Origin: Antilocapra americana
Lineage: Eukaryota; Chordata; Mammalia; Artiodactyla; Antilocapridae
Direction: 5' to 3'
Assembly: GCA_007570785.1 (NCBI GenBank)
Contig: ML664183.1
Span: 20,763,278-20,827,277, forward strand
DNA length: 64,000 bases
Translations under genes and position numbers: made by a program
Part shown: positions 1 to 13,093 of the stretch, piece after piece
Layout of the letters: the number at the start of each line of letters is the position of its first letter
Numbering within the stretch: the stretch's first letter is position 1
The notes under the pieces: model-generated
What the model was told of the DNA's origin: nothing
The model's database searches: none
Seen by the model: the letters and a program-made list of their open reading frames with translations, nothing else

Positions 1-724
1 ACTATAACACATTTTTGATTAAACCTAATTCTTATTTTCTAAATCACTCTTTTATAGATATCTGAGATTTTCCACATGCTAGGAGTTTCATCAATACTTA
101 CATTCCAAGAAAAATAAGGAAACTATCGGCTTTAAGATCAATGCTGTTTATAAATTATTGCATATGAAAAGCCTTTGTGTTAAAATTAGCTAATTTATTA
201 ATAAACAATTATTTATGAAGCGTGCATTCTGTCTTGAAAAAATAGAATAATAATCATGAGAAAAAGCAGAAGGAAAATGTAGGTAAATGCTTGGGATGCT
301 CTTTATTTTTCCTCTAACAAAAAGAATGTTGGAAAAAAAAGAATAATATTGGATTAGATCAACTCAGAGTAAATGTCCTGCTCTAGTGACATTTCTAAAG
401 TTCTATCTAAGGAGGAAAAAAAGAGCAAAATTTAGTAAGAAAATATAGTTTTTTTTAATTGCTATATGATAAGGCAATGTGACAATGTTTTTCAAAGTTT
501 AGAGTATATAGGATTGTAGAAATGTATCACTTAGATTACAGATTTCAAGCATCTATTCCTGCAAATTCCAGAATTCTCAAACATTCTGTATTTCTAACCC
601 TGGGTAATTCTCAAGTAGAAAGGTTTAGATTTTACTTTGAGAAACAATAAACTAGAAGATAGAAAGGATCAAGTTAACTATATAAGAGTTTTGGCATTTA
701 ATTGTGAATTCAATTCAATAGTGG
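1..724. other. PCDH15 intron, no recognised element
   Basis: AT-rich intronic sequence downstream of the last PCDH15 exon seen here. It has short A and T runs only. I see no coding exon, SINE or LINE. Confidence 0.5.
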
Positions 725-740
725 GCTCCTGTAAAACATA

Positions 741-898
741 TTTAAAATATTTATTTATTTGACCACACCAGGCCTTCCTTGAGGTATGTAGAATCTTTTT
801 TGTAGCACATGGGCTCTAGTCCTCTGATCAGGAATCAGACTTGGGCCCCTTGCACTGGGAGTGTGAGTCTTAGGCACTGGACCACCAGGGAAGTCCCT
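741..898 (-). mobile_element. CHR-type tRNA-derived SINE
   Basis: Antisense copy of the artiodactyl CHR SINE: T-rich tail first, then the terminal block ending ACCACCAGGGAAGTCCCT, the reverse complement of the family's 5' start. Imperfect duplications flank it: GCTCCTGTAAAA at about 725-736 and GCTCCTATAACA at 901-912. It is old, with many substitutions. Confidence 0.75.
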
Positions 899-1119
899 AA
901 GCTCCTATAACAAACACATTTTTAAGATGGACAGTTCTTTCATTTTTCTTTATACTGGAGTTAGTTATGTTAAATTGGGATGGACTTTTAAATATACTTT
1001 GACTGAAGACTGTCAAAGGTAATAACATGTTGAGCATTTAATGTTTCACATTTTCAATAATTACTAACATGGATTTCCTGATTCAATCTATTCCTATAAT
1101 AATAAATAATATTATTTAT

Positions 1120-1555
1120 TATTACTTAAAGTCTTTCTTTGTGTTAAACTTTGAACCCAGGTCTTTTCACTGAGTCTGTGACATTTTAAATTTACAACAT
1201 ATATGAACTTTTGAAGTCAAACAGACACTTCTAAATACAATTTCCTAGGAAATTGTTTAGAATAAGGTGAAACAAACTACATTATAATTTTTCCTGTATC
1301 CCTAAATATGTATATGCATATTTGTGTGTGTTTCTGTAGCAGGTAGCAATGAGTTTGTAGGAAACAGAGAAACAGTGATTAGAGTGTTGGTATTTTACCA
1401 GGAGTAAATTAGTGTTGCTGTACTTCCCAATGAAACATATGTGTGCCTTGTTCATGTCATTAGATCACCAGGAAATAGGATCCTATAACTTTCAGTAACT
1501 CTGATATAGATATATGTGTGTGTGAGCATGCATATCAATAGTATCTCAGTCTTAG
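1120..1555 (+). repeat. Left arm of an old inverted duplication
   Basis: Read as reverse complement, this segment aligns with 2450-3350. Best stretch: 1120-1433 against about 3030-3350, sharing TACAGCAACACTAATTT, ACAGAAACACACACAAAT, CTGTATTTAGAAG, TGTCACAGACTCA, AAAGACCTGGGTTCAAAG and AAAGAAAGACTTTAAG. Identity looks like roughly 80%. The inner part (1434-1555) matches 2450-2534 more weakly and includes a short GT tract opposite the CA microsatellite. It could be a local inverted duplication or two copies of an unrecognised repeat family in opposite orientation. Confidence 0.75.
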
Positions 1556-1979
1556 ACTTTTGTCAAAGAACTGTTTGAGTTGGGAGGGGAATAAAAGTTC
1601 TATACCCTCCTTCCCTCTACCATTCATTTTCCTCTCCTTTCATCCTTAGTGATTTGTTTCATCAACAAAGGAGAGGAGTGTAGGAGCACAGTCATATCCT
1701 TTTCCTTAAGCCACCAACATTTTTTGGAAGTAAGTCCCTGACCCACTTTCTATTAACTTTGGACACTACTCTGTAAAGCACAAACTAGCATAGGTTTCTT
1801 TGGGTGATGAGAATTTAAATGCTGACCTCTATCTACGTAGTGCTATTCCAATAGGTATTCCAATGATGACTAAGCCTCTTAATATCCACAGGCCCCAAGC
1901 ATCTGGTCTCCATTAGGAAAGGTCCACTCACAACTTCCTGGCAGTTAGTATCTCAGTAACTGCCAGACAAGTGGCAATT

Positions 1980-2449
1980 CTCCATTGAGTAAATGGGCAT
2001 ATATGGCAGCTTAAATGATTTTATCCCTGCTGGAAGGATGAGAAAAAGTGTAGGAGGCATATATAATGCCCACTCTCAACACACATACTCACACTGACTT
2101 AAGCAAAGAAGGAGACAGAATGTTGACTATCAATTCCATGTTTCTCCAGAGCACACTCCATTCCCCCATGACCCTCTTTATTAACATGTGGGAAGCTGAA
2201 TAAGTACCAATAGAGATAAAATAACACCTCTCCCCTAGCCATTTAAGGAGGTGTTGAGCTCCAGAGATGTAAGTGATCTGGAAACAGAGAATGACATACT
2301 TTGCATTATCTGTTCTCAGCTGAGAACTCTAGTCATCTATCATTTTAATAATCAGGAAAGATTTTGTTTGCCTTCTCATATTCATGCTACACTTACAAAT
2401 ATTGTTTTTGATATTCTCCATTCAACTGTAAGGACTAGAAATTCAGATT
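1980..2449. other. Spacer between inverted arms, no recognised element
   Basis: This is the central part of the spacer between the inverted arms. I see no coding exon or repeat family. A small perfect hairpin lies just upstream: 10-bp stems at 1938-1947 and 1957-1966, 9-nt loop. Confidence 0.4.
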
Positions 2450-2476
2450 GAAAGCAGAGAGATTTCATTTTGAGAC

Positions 2477-2477
<1 letters not shown>

Positions 2478-2512
<35 letters not shown>

Positions 2513-2518
2513 ATATAT
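2478..2518. repeat. CA-dinucleotide microsatellite with GTATATAT end
   Basis: CA repeat at about 2480-2510 continuing into GTATATAT. This gives 41 bp of uninterrupted purine-pyrimidine alternation. The matching place in the left inverted arm has only a few units, so the tract expanded on this side. Confidence 0.9.
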
Positions 2519-2534
2519 TTCCTGGTGATCTTAT

Positions 2535-3012
2535 TGTTAGGGGAAGCACACTGATTGAAACCGCCCACCCTGGCCAGGCACCATGGTAACCATTTGCATG
2601 AGCTGTTTGATGACAGGAGATCCTGATAAGGAATATGGAACTAATAAGCCACCACCAACCGGAAGAGTTTGGGAAAGGTCTAAAGGAGACACCGCGTGTT
2701 GGTCCACTTCCCAGGATCCCTCTCGCTAGCATCCATCTTGGCTGAGGGACGCGCCACCAGGAAAGACTCTGAATTAGAATGATTGGCCAAAGACCACCCA
2801 GAAACTAATCCCATCACCATAAAACCTGAGACTGTGAGCCACCGGCAGAGCTGTTCTCCTGGATTCCCTTACCCTACTGCTCTCCACCTGGGTGCCCTTC
2901 CCAATAAAATCTCTTGCTTTGTCAGCAAGTGTGTCTCCTTGGACAATTCATTTCTGAGTGTTAGACAAGAGCCCACTTTCGGGCCCTGGAAGGGGTCCCC
3001 CTTCCTGCAACA
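2535..3012 (+). mobile_element. Solo LTR, class I (gammaretrovirus-like) endogenous retrovirus
   Basis: 478 bp beginning TGTTAGGGGAAG and ending CTGCAACA, i.e. TG...CA ends. A polyadenylation signal CCCAATAAAATCTC lies near 2900, followed by an R/U5-like tail with CTTTCGGGCCC. GC-rich against its AT-rich surroundings. Flanked by a 4-bp duplication (TTAT at 2531-2534, TAAT at 3013-3016, one mismatch); the unoccupied site in the inverted arm reads TAAT. No gag, pol or env sequence and no second LTR is present, so it is a solo LTR left by recombination. It carries no protein-coding capacity. Confidence 0.85.
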
Positions 3013-3470
3013 TAATGACAGGACCAAAACATGAGTGAGTTTCACTGAAGTACAGCAACACTAATTTGCTCCTAGTAAAATACCAGCACTCTGATCATTG
3101 TTTCTCTGTTTGCTACAAACTCATTCCTTGCTGCTACAGAAACACACACAAATATGCATATGCATATTTAGTGATACAGGAAAAATTACAATATACTTTA
3201 TTTCCTAGTCTTAGGAAACTGTATTTAGAAGCTTCTGTTTAACTTCAAAAGCATATATATATATTGTAAATTTGAAATGTCACAGACTCACACTGAAAAG
3301 ACCTGGGTTCAAAGCTTAACACAAAGAAAGACTTTAAGCAATAACCTAATTAAACATGAATGTTCATTATTAAAAAAAATATGACTATGGAGCCATGAGA
3401 CTATCCCATATAATATATTCTGTAAAGAAAATGTATCAAAGAGCAAGGTAACATTTTTAGTAAACTGTCT

Positions 3471-3688
3471 GAATGAGTGAGTGAAGTCACTCAGTCATGT
3501 CCGATTCTTTGCAACCCCATGGACTGTAGCCTACCAGGCTCCTCAGTCCATGGAATTTTCCAGGCAAGAGTATTTCCTGGAGTGGGTTGCCATTTCCTTC
3601 TCCAGGGGGTCTTCCCAACCTAGGGATCAATCCCGGGTCTCCCGCACTGAAGGCAGATGCTTTATCATCTGAGCCACCAGGGAAGCCC
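3471..3688 (-). mobile_element. Bov-tA/BovA SINE
   Basis: Antisense copy: starts in the family's terminal block (CACTCAGTCATGTCCGATTC) and ends GAGCCACCAGGGAAGCC, the complement of the 5' start. Target-site duplication TAGTAAACTGTCT (3458-3470) and TAGTAAACTATCT (3689-3701), one mismatch. Confidence 0.95.
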
Positions 3689-3701
3689 TAGTAAACTATC
3701 T

Positions 3702-4446
3702 AAAAGTAAGCAATATTGTTTTTGCTTAGCCCAGATATTTTAGTATTATCTGAAATTTGGACTTTGAGCTATATGCAAAACTACTTGGAGATAATGATTT
3801 GTTAAACATCTTTTGCATTTAAAATGTGATTTTATCTTCCTGATTCAGGAAATTCAAAAGAATTTCACCCCTTTACAGAATAAATGATGGCTCATTTTTT
3901 TTTTTTCTATTCAGTTCCTTCAAAATTTAAAGAGAATCAAGCACATTACAAAGGAAGGACAATCTACTGAGGAGGAGATGATGAAAGATGTTATAAGTCT
4001 CTTAAAGACCACTCTACTACCTCCAAGAAAGAAATAACCCAAGCATTTTACTTAAATGTCCTAAGTGTTTTTCTGAGTGACAGTGAGATTTAATAAAAAT
4101 GCTGCGCTGCTTTCAGTCCACTGGACACTGCTGTAGGGATATGTCATCAGATCTCTCCTTACTGCTTTTGGGGAAAGCACTTGAAATGCAGAATAAAGGT
4201 CACTTAAGTCTGGCATAAAATAATAAAAGATCAAGATAAGAAAACTGATATGATAATCTATTGTATGAACAGTCTTATCCATCTGTTAATAATAAGATTT
4301 ATCAATAAACTAAGGATACCTAACATAATTGCATTTTTCCAAGTAAGATAAACTCCCTAAAATTAAAAATTCCATAGAACATTTGATGACAAATTCTCTT
4401 TTTTTCCTGAATTTTGCTTTTCACTTCTAAAAATATAATTAGTTCC
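3702..4446. other. PCDH15 intron, no recognised element
   Basis: AT-rich sequence with T runs. No coding exon or repeat family recognised. Confidence 0.4.
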
Positions 4447-5554
4447 ATAAGGTATCACTTCACATCACTCAGAATAGTCATCATCAAAAAATCTACAAAC
4501 AGTAAGTGCTGGAGAGAGTATGGGAAAAAATAAACCCTCCTACACTGTTGGTGGGAATGTAAATTGGTGCAGGCACTATGGAGTATGGAGGTTCCTTAAA
4601 AAACTAAAATATGATCCAGCAATCCCACTCCTGGGCATATATATGGAGAAAACCATACTTTGAAAAGGTACATGCACCCCAATGTTCGTTGCAGCGCTAT
4701 TTACAACAGCCAGGACATGGAAGCAACCTAAATGTCTATCAACAGAGGAATGGATAAAGAATATCCATATCTATACCTATATACAATGGAATATTATTCA
4801 GCTATGAAAAGGAAACAAACTGTGTCATTTGCAGAGACATGGATCAACCTACAGACTGTTCTATAGAGTGAAGTAAGCCATTAAGAGAAAAACAAATATC
4901 GTGTATTAATGCATATATGTGCAATCTATAAAAACGGTATGTGCTGTGCTTAGTTGTGTCTGACTCTTTGCAACCCCATGGGTTGTAGCTTGCCAGGCTT
5001 CTATGTCCATGGAGATTCTCCAGGCAAGAATAATGGAGTGGGTTGCCATGCCCTCCTCCAGAGGATCTTCCCAACCCAGGGATCAAACCCAGAGATTGAA
5101 CCCAGGTCTCCCACATTGCAGGCAGATTGTTTACCATCTGAGCCACCATGGAAGCCCAAGAATACTGGAGTGGGTAGCATATCCCTTCTCCAGAGGATCT
5201 TCCCCACCCAGCTGAGCTACCAGGGAAGCCCAGAAAATGGTATAGATGATCCTATTTACAAAGCAGAAATAGAAATATAGATGGAGGGAACAAACATATG
5301 GATACCAAGGGGAGTGGAATGAATTATGAGATTGGGATTGACATAAATACAATACCATGTATAAAGTACATAACTAATGAGGAACCTATTGTACAGCAAA
5401 GTGAACTCCACTTGATGCTCTGTGGTGACCTCACTGGGAAGGAAATCAAAAGAGAGGGGATGTATGTATAGATCTGGCTGGGTCACTTTGCTATACAGCA
5501 CAAACTGACATAGCAATGTAAAGCAACTATACTCCTATAAAAATGAAAAAAAAA
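4447..5554 (+). mobile_element. L1 LINE 3' end (ORF2 tail and 3' UTR)
   Basis: Typical mammalian L1 text: ATCACTTCACATCACTCAG at the start, ACACTGTTGGTGGGAATG, CAATCCCACTCCTGGGCATA, ATGGAATATTATTCAGC, and a 3' UTR ending in CAACTATACTCC before an A-rich tail at about 5541-5554. It is truncated at its 5' side. A SINE at 4941-5233 sits inside it, and the L1 text resumes after that SINE. The reading frame is broken in many places. Confidence 0.9.
4941..5233 (-). mobile_element. BovA2-type composite SINE nested in L1
   Basis: Full antisense Bov-tA unit followed by a second partial unit (AAGAATACTGGAGTGGGTAG to GCTACCAGGGAAGCCC), the tandem arrangement of BovA2. Target-site duplication AAAACGGTAT (4931-4940) and AAAATGGTAT (5234-5243). 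It is younger than the L1 that it interrupts. Confidence 0.93.
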
Positions 5555-5798
5555 TACTTTGCATTACAGTAGAACAGACTTACATTTGTAAATTTCTACA
5601 AGGAAAACTTGGATAATGTAAATGAGTGACATGATGGAGGCAAAATGGATATACATATATTATCTGTATGATATAAGTTTGTTTATGGGAAAACAATTCA
5701 ACTCTAGCTGATTGTTGGCTTATTGGAAATCAGGACCAGGGCTGTCATATTTTTTTTTTCTTAAGAGATAAGGGCAAACTAAATTTGAATGTGAAATT

Positions 5799-6003
5799 GG
5801 GCTTCCCTGGTGGCTCAGATGGTATAAAATGTGCCTGCAACGTAGGAGACACAGGTTTGATCCCTGCATTGGGAAGATCTCCTGGAGAAGGGAATGGCAA
5901 CCCACTCCAATATTCTTGCCTAGAGAATCTCATGGAAAGAGGAGCCTGGTGGGCTATCGTCCACAGGGTCACAAAGAGTCAGACACAACTGAGCAACTAA
6001 CAT
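5799..6003 (+). mobile_element. Bov-tA SINE
   Basis: Sense copy starting GGGCTTCCCTGGTGGCTCAG and ending AGACACAACTGAGCAACTAA. Little diverged from the consensus I remember. It lies about 570 bp from the antisense SINE at 4941-5233. Confidence 0.95.
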
Positions 6004-6091
6004 CTTCAATTTTAAATAGACTAATTTTAATAATATAAAATTTATTAAAAATTATATTGTGTTTGCAAAAGCCAGAAGAGTCCACACTTTG

Positions 6092-6292
6092 AGGTGGAAC
6101 TAGTGTTAAAGAATCTACCTCCAATTCAGGAGACATAAGATATGTGGGTTCGATCTCTGGGTTGGTAAGATCCCCTGGAGAAGAGCATGGCAACCCATTC
6201 CAGCATTCTTGCCTGGACAAGAGGAGCCTAGTGGGCCATAGCCTATTGACTTGCAGAGTCTGACATGACCAAAGTAACTTAGCATACACACG
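6092..6292 (+). mobile_element. Bov-tA SINE, diverged
   Basis: Sense copy; recognisable blocks are GATCCCCTGGAGAAGAGCAT, GGCAACCCATTCCAGCATTC and the tail GAGTCTGACATGACC. A few small deletions. It is the nearest SINE downstream of the 8561-8680 exon. Confidence 0.9.
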
Positions 6293-7493
6293 TTTGTAGT
6301 ACATACAAGTTTGGTTTGACATTAAGAAATAAGCTGGATAATGTAATTATGCTATTAATTACAAGCAGAATTTCTAGATATTTAATAATATGAATATCAT
6401 AAAATAGTGCTCAAGAGATTTTACACGAGAAGAAACTGGTGTTGATCATTAAGTCTCTATGATGATTAAAGTTGGATTTACTCTATAAGAATGTGATTTG
6501 GTTAATGCTTACTCTTTGAACACACACACTCTCAGTTAAGTGCTGTCATGACGTCGTAATCCTTTGTCTCATCAATTAACCACGACCAAAGAATTTCTTT
6601 CTTTATTCCATAGTAGTGTTAGCTTGCCAAAGAACTTTTTTTTTCTTTTTTTGCAATTTGGAAACTGCATGTGACTGACTTATTCTATCTGTAGGTAGTA
6701 AAAGTACATGATATTATATTTCATGCTGAGCCCACAAATCCTTGAAAAGAGGAAGCATTCAGAAGGAATTATTTCATAACTAACAAGGAATTTCAGCCTC
6801 ACAAAACTTCAAAGAGATATCTTCCAAGTAGTACTTTTTTTTTTCTCACACTATATCAAACCTTGAATAAGTTTCTTTCTTTTATGCAACATAATAAATA
6901 TTTCCTTAAAATACATGACCTGACCATCCTCTACTTTGTGGGAGTTTCATTTTTACAAACTGAGGAGTAAAGATTAGAAAATAACCCTCATAAAATATAA
7001 GCTAAACACATGATACATGCATACAATTAATTATTCTAAAAAATCTAAATAGTAAGGAAATAAATGGTTTAGAAATATTCTGTATAATCAGCTCCATGTT
7101 TCCATCTTTTAAAAAATGTTTCTCTTGCCCTCTTCTCTTCTGTTTCTTTCATCTTTTCCACTCTACTTCTGTGTAACAACTTATACCATTACTGCCCTTT
7201 TCTGTCACATTCTCATTATCTCTCCATCTCTTGGCATCATTGCGTCTGCCTATAAACATATGGAGGCATAGCTTTTAGGGGAAAAACTAAAACAAAATCT
7301 CCCTAAATCTTCCCTTGTCCCTGCTATACTCATGGGCTTTTTGTGTTTTGGTTTTGCTCTCCGATTTTTTGTTTTTTTGAAAATTTTAACACAAGTGCTG
7401 CAACTATTTTAGTAGAGCACAACAGAGGAAGAGTGGAACACACACTACTCAGAAAGCAAGTCCTGACTCTCCAGCTTAGCAATAGCTCTGTGT
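6293..7493. other. PCDH15 intron, no recognised element
   Basis: Intronic sequence with T runs near 6637 and 6836 and a pyrimidine-rich stretch near 7120-7230. No exon or repeat family recognised. Confidence 0.4.
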
Positions 7494-7632
7494 TAGATGG
7501 CATCACTGATTCAGCGGACATGAACCTGGGCAAATTTCAGGAGATAGTGAGGGACAAGGGGGACCGGGCTGCTGCAGTCCACGAGGTTACAGAGAGATGG
7601 ACATGACTTGATGACTGAACAACAGCAACAGC
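7494..7632 (+). mobile_element. BovB LINE 3' end fragment
   Basis: Contains the end of the BovB reading frame and 3' tail: GATGGCATCACTGATTCAGC, GACATGAACCTGGG, GGACATGACTTGATGACTG, finishing with an ACAACAGCAACAG tail. Only about 140 bp survives. Confidence 0.85.
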
Positions 7633-9958
<2,326 letters not shown>

Positions 9959-10047
9959 GGGTTGGTCAAAAAGTTCATTCAGATTTTTCCAATGATGTTG
10001 TGGAAAAGATGCTGTAGGAAAACCTTAATGAACTTTTTGGCCAACCC
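9959..10047. mobile_element. Mariner-derived miniature inverted-repeat element
   Basis: 89 bp with 21-bp terminal inverted repeats: GGGTTGGTCAAAAAGTTCATT at the left end and its complement, with T/C variation at one position, at 10027-10047. The interior carries no coding sequence. This matches internally deleted mariner copies common in ruminants, which moved in trans by a full-length transposase. A TA dinucleotide flanks the right end; the left one is lost. Confidence 0.88.
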
Positions 10048-10298
10048 ATAAGAAATCTCTTGGTTCTAAAGTTGACAATAGCTTTTAAAGAATTATATTT
10101 TGAGTTTAATACCCTCTGCACCCCCAGAACATCCAGTGGCACAGCAACACAGTAGTTTGCAATCTCTGATTTAGAAAAAAAGATACAATTGTGATTAAAA
10201 GTGATTTTAAAACTAGGCTTTGGGGAGACCATGGTTTGGGGAACTGTAAGTACAAAGTACTGTATTTTAGTTAGTCCTCCTGGCAAGTAGCTTTTAAA

Positions 10299-10436
10299 GG
10301 TGCACCGAGATTTCCCAAGGGGAGGGAATCGGGAGGGAAGAGGGAGGAGGGTTCTGGAGGGGGAGCATATGTAAACCCATGGTGATTTCATGTCATTGTA
10401 TGGCAAAACCAATTAAAAAAAAAAAAGAAAGAAAGA
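10299..10436 (+). mobile_element. Bovine-type L1 3' UTR, strongly 5'-truncated
   Basis: Starts GGTGCACCGAGATTTCCC, then a G-rich polypurine tract (10319-10363), then CATTGTATGGCAAAACCAAT and an A-rich tail. This is the hallmark 3' end of ruminant L1. It contains at least four G-runs of three or more, so can form a G-quadruplex on the plus strand. Confidence 0.9.
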
Positions 10437-12111
10437 CTGTCCTTTGCCCAACTGAACTGTAGTGAAGACTTTGTTGTAAAATAGTTAATCACACAAAAAT
10501 AAAAATTATCTACTCTATAAAAAAAAAAGGTAAACTTTGACTTTCTGCAGCTCAAAGAGAACTGAGGATAAAGTGGGAGGAGATGTTTAAATAACACATA
10601 TATGAACATGGACACACCATTGGAAATAGTTAACTAAAAGGCTTCCAAACCAACAATTTAATATTTTTAATGTAGTCCCTGTCCCCAAATATGTCACTCT
10701 TTTGTAAAAATTCACCCACTCTAATGTAGTTGTGCCTTGATTTCTCTTACAAAAATTCACCCACTCTTAATATATTTAATTATGAAAATTTAAAATTGAA
10801 TGGCAAAAATTCACTTCTTGATATCTAATAAAACAGAACATTTAAAGATCTTTGTTGCCAAAGAAGATAACTGTGACACAGAGTGGAATTAAAAAATTAA
10901 ACCAAAAAAAAGAAAACCACACACATAAAAGGAAAAAGCCAGAAAACTTGAACAGTAGGTGTCTGAAATTTTTGAAAATAGACTTCTGACCCAGCTTTGA
11001 AAATGTGATATTTAGTTGTTGGCAGCAAAGAACTCAAGTAGTATGTTAAATTTTTAGTTCAACATTTGCATAGACTAGTGAGCTTTACTTCCTTCCATGG
11101 TTGTACATTTAGACCAAGCATATTAGCATAGACTGTTCATTTTCACTACTGGAATATGTAAGCATCCACACACAGACATACACATGTAAAATGTAATGTT
11201 AAAATGTATCAGTAATTGAACTATACATATTTATTCATGATCTACCACTCAGATATGGACCTGTTCAGATATAAACTAGGGTTTGGAATGTTTAAAGCTA
11301 ATATAAGAGAAACAGCTAGGAAAAAAAGAGGATAAACATTTTGTTTTAATATGGAAGGTCTGGCAAAAATCAAAGGGCTCCAATGAAATGGCCTATAGTA
11401 GATGCAAACAAGCAAAAGAGAGTTAAAACATGCAATATGGTTTTTAAAAAAATATATGTATATAATATATATAGAAAACAAATAGGTATATTATAGAATA
11501 CATTAATATATATACCCAACAAAAATATGCACATATCCATGTACACACACATATTAACATTATATAAATACACATATATTTCTAAATATTATGTGGGGAG
11601 TGAAAATCTTCACATGATAGGTTGTTTGTTAAAATTTATTTCCCTTTACATCATTAAACAGAATTTTCAGGGCACATCTGCTGTATGATGGTCATATTCC
11701 ATGTCCTTTAACATTTCAACAAGTCTCAGAAATATAAACTTGGTTTTCTGAGGGGAATTCTATGCATGGGATGATTATCAACTTGGGAAGCTGCCTGAGG
11801 GTGTTACTTGTTTATTTAGTTCATGTATTTTTCCACAAATGATTTTATACAACTATTAGGAAAATACATAAAATGCACAAATGCACCTGTAGTAATTAAA
11901 CAAAATAAAGCAAGAAAATTCAATATTTCATGAAGATGTGTAACAGAAACTTGAATGTAAAAATGTGAGCAGTTAACTGTTCAGTTATCTTGTGAGCCAT
12001 TGCTGCCTGAGCCAACCTAAAAATTAGGAACAATGCTCCAAAAAGAAAATTTCCCTTAGTAATCTTTCTTGCAATATTCCCCACTGAAGCATTGTATCCA
12101 TGTTTTATATA
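10437..12111. other. PCDH15 intron with small local duplications
   Basis: AT-rich. AAAAATTCACCCACTCT occurs at 10706-10722 and again at 10751-10767. TA- and CA-rich simple stretches near 11450-11575. No exon recognised. Confidence 0.5.
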
Positions 12112-12345
12112 AATATAGTTGATTCTCATTACCTATGGTAACTCTATACTATAAAGTCACCATGAACACTGAATTAACAAATACTGAACCATTGCTCCTA
12201 GGGGGAATACAGGGTTATGGCATTGCTGAGGGGAACATAGGATTAAGTTTCTGCAAGCCTCTGGTTACAACATTTTTCATCAACAAATCAATACATAACC
12301 TTGTTTTATGTGTGTTTCTATTTAAAACCACTTCATTTAATATGT
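12112..12345 (+). mobile_element. Old DNA transposon fragment (probably Tigger/pogo-related)
   Basis: Resembles an ancient mammalian MER element that I recognise from phrases such as GTTGATTCTCATTACC, ACTGAACCATTGCTCCTAG, AATACAGGGTTATGGC and CATAACCTTGTTTTATGTG. No transposase frame. The class is assigned from memory and is uncertain; the repeat nature is more secure. Confidence 0.5.
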
Positions 12346-12696
12346 TTGGTCTATTCTAGAGTAGATGCTCTGTATTGCACTTCTCATTTTATTCATTGAA
12401 TTATTCAGCTCCAGAATTTGTTTGGTTCTTATGATTTCTATCTCTGTTAAATGTCTCATTTTTTTCATTTCTTGTTTTTCTGATTTCACTGAATTGTGTT
12501 TCTGTGTTTTCTTATAGTTCATTCAGTTTTTTCAAAACTGTTGAATTCTTTATCAGGTAAATTACCAAATTCCATGTTTTGGTGTTTGATTACTGTAGGA
12601 TTAATTGTTCTTTTGGTGATGACACGTTCTTTGATTCTTCATGTTCCTTGGAGTTTTGCATTGGCTGCTTTTGCATTTAATGTAGCAGGGCATGCA

Positions 12697-12880
12697 TGTG
12701 TGCTAAGTCACTTCAGTCAGGTCTCTGATTCTTTATAACCCTATGGACTATAGTGCGCCAGGCTTCCCTGTCCATAGGATTCTCTAGATGAAAATACTGG
12801 AGTGGATAGCCACGCCCTACTCCAGGGGATCTTCCCAACCCAGGGATTGAACCCACGTCACTTGTATGAATATGGTTGCT
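12697..12880 (-). mobile_element. Bov-tA SINE, truncated
   Basis: Antisense copy from GTGTGCTAAGTCACTTCAG to GGGATTGAACCCACGTC; the last part (complement of the 5' end) is missing. It is followed within a few bases by a second antisense copy. Confidence 0.88.
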
Positions 12881-12882
12881 CT

Positions 12883-13093
12883 CTGGTAGTTTAGTCACTA
12901 AGTTGAGTCCAACTCTTGAGACCCCATGGACTGTAGCCTGCCAGGCTCCTCTGCCCAGGGGATTCTCCAGGCAAGAATTCTGGAATGGGTTGCCATTTCC
13001 TTCTCCAGGGAATCTTCCCAACCCAGGAATGAAACCAGGGCCTCCTGTGTTGCAGGCAGCTTCTTTACTGACTGAGCTATGACAGAAGCCCCT
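12883..13093 (-). mobile_element. Bov-tA SINE
   Basis: Near full-length antisense copy, TTTAGTCACTAAGTTGAGTC to GCTATGACAGAAGCCCC. Arranged head-to-tail with the preceding copy inside an old L1. Confidence 0.92.

Larger units (their letters stand above)
2450..3350 (-). repeat. Right arm of the inverted duplication, split by a solo LTR
   Basis: Partner of 1120-1555. The arm is interrupted at 2535-3012 by an LTR. Before the LTR it reads TTTCCTGGTGATCTTAT and after it TAATGACAGGACC. The reverse complement of the left arm reads continuously TTTCCTGGTGATC then TAATGACATGAAC, so the left arm shows the empty site. Homology fades past about 3350. Confidence 0.75.

Noticed and set aside
2382..2732. 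116-codon minus-strand frame containing a VCVCVC run
   Set aside because: It is a translation of the CA microsatellite plus the LTR; the cysteine-valine run is an artefact of the dinucleotide repeat.
9975..10412. 145-codon minus-strand frame
   Set aside because: Runs through the mariner mini-element and the complement of the L1 3' UTR. The peptide YICSPSRT is the antisense of the L1 polypurine region and recurs at 43.2 kb.
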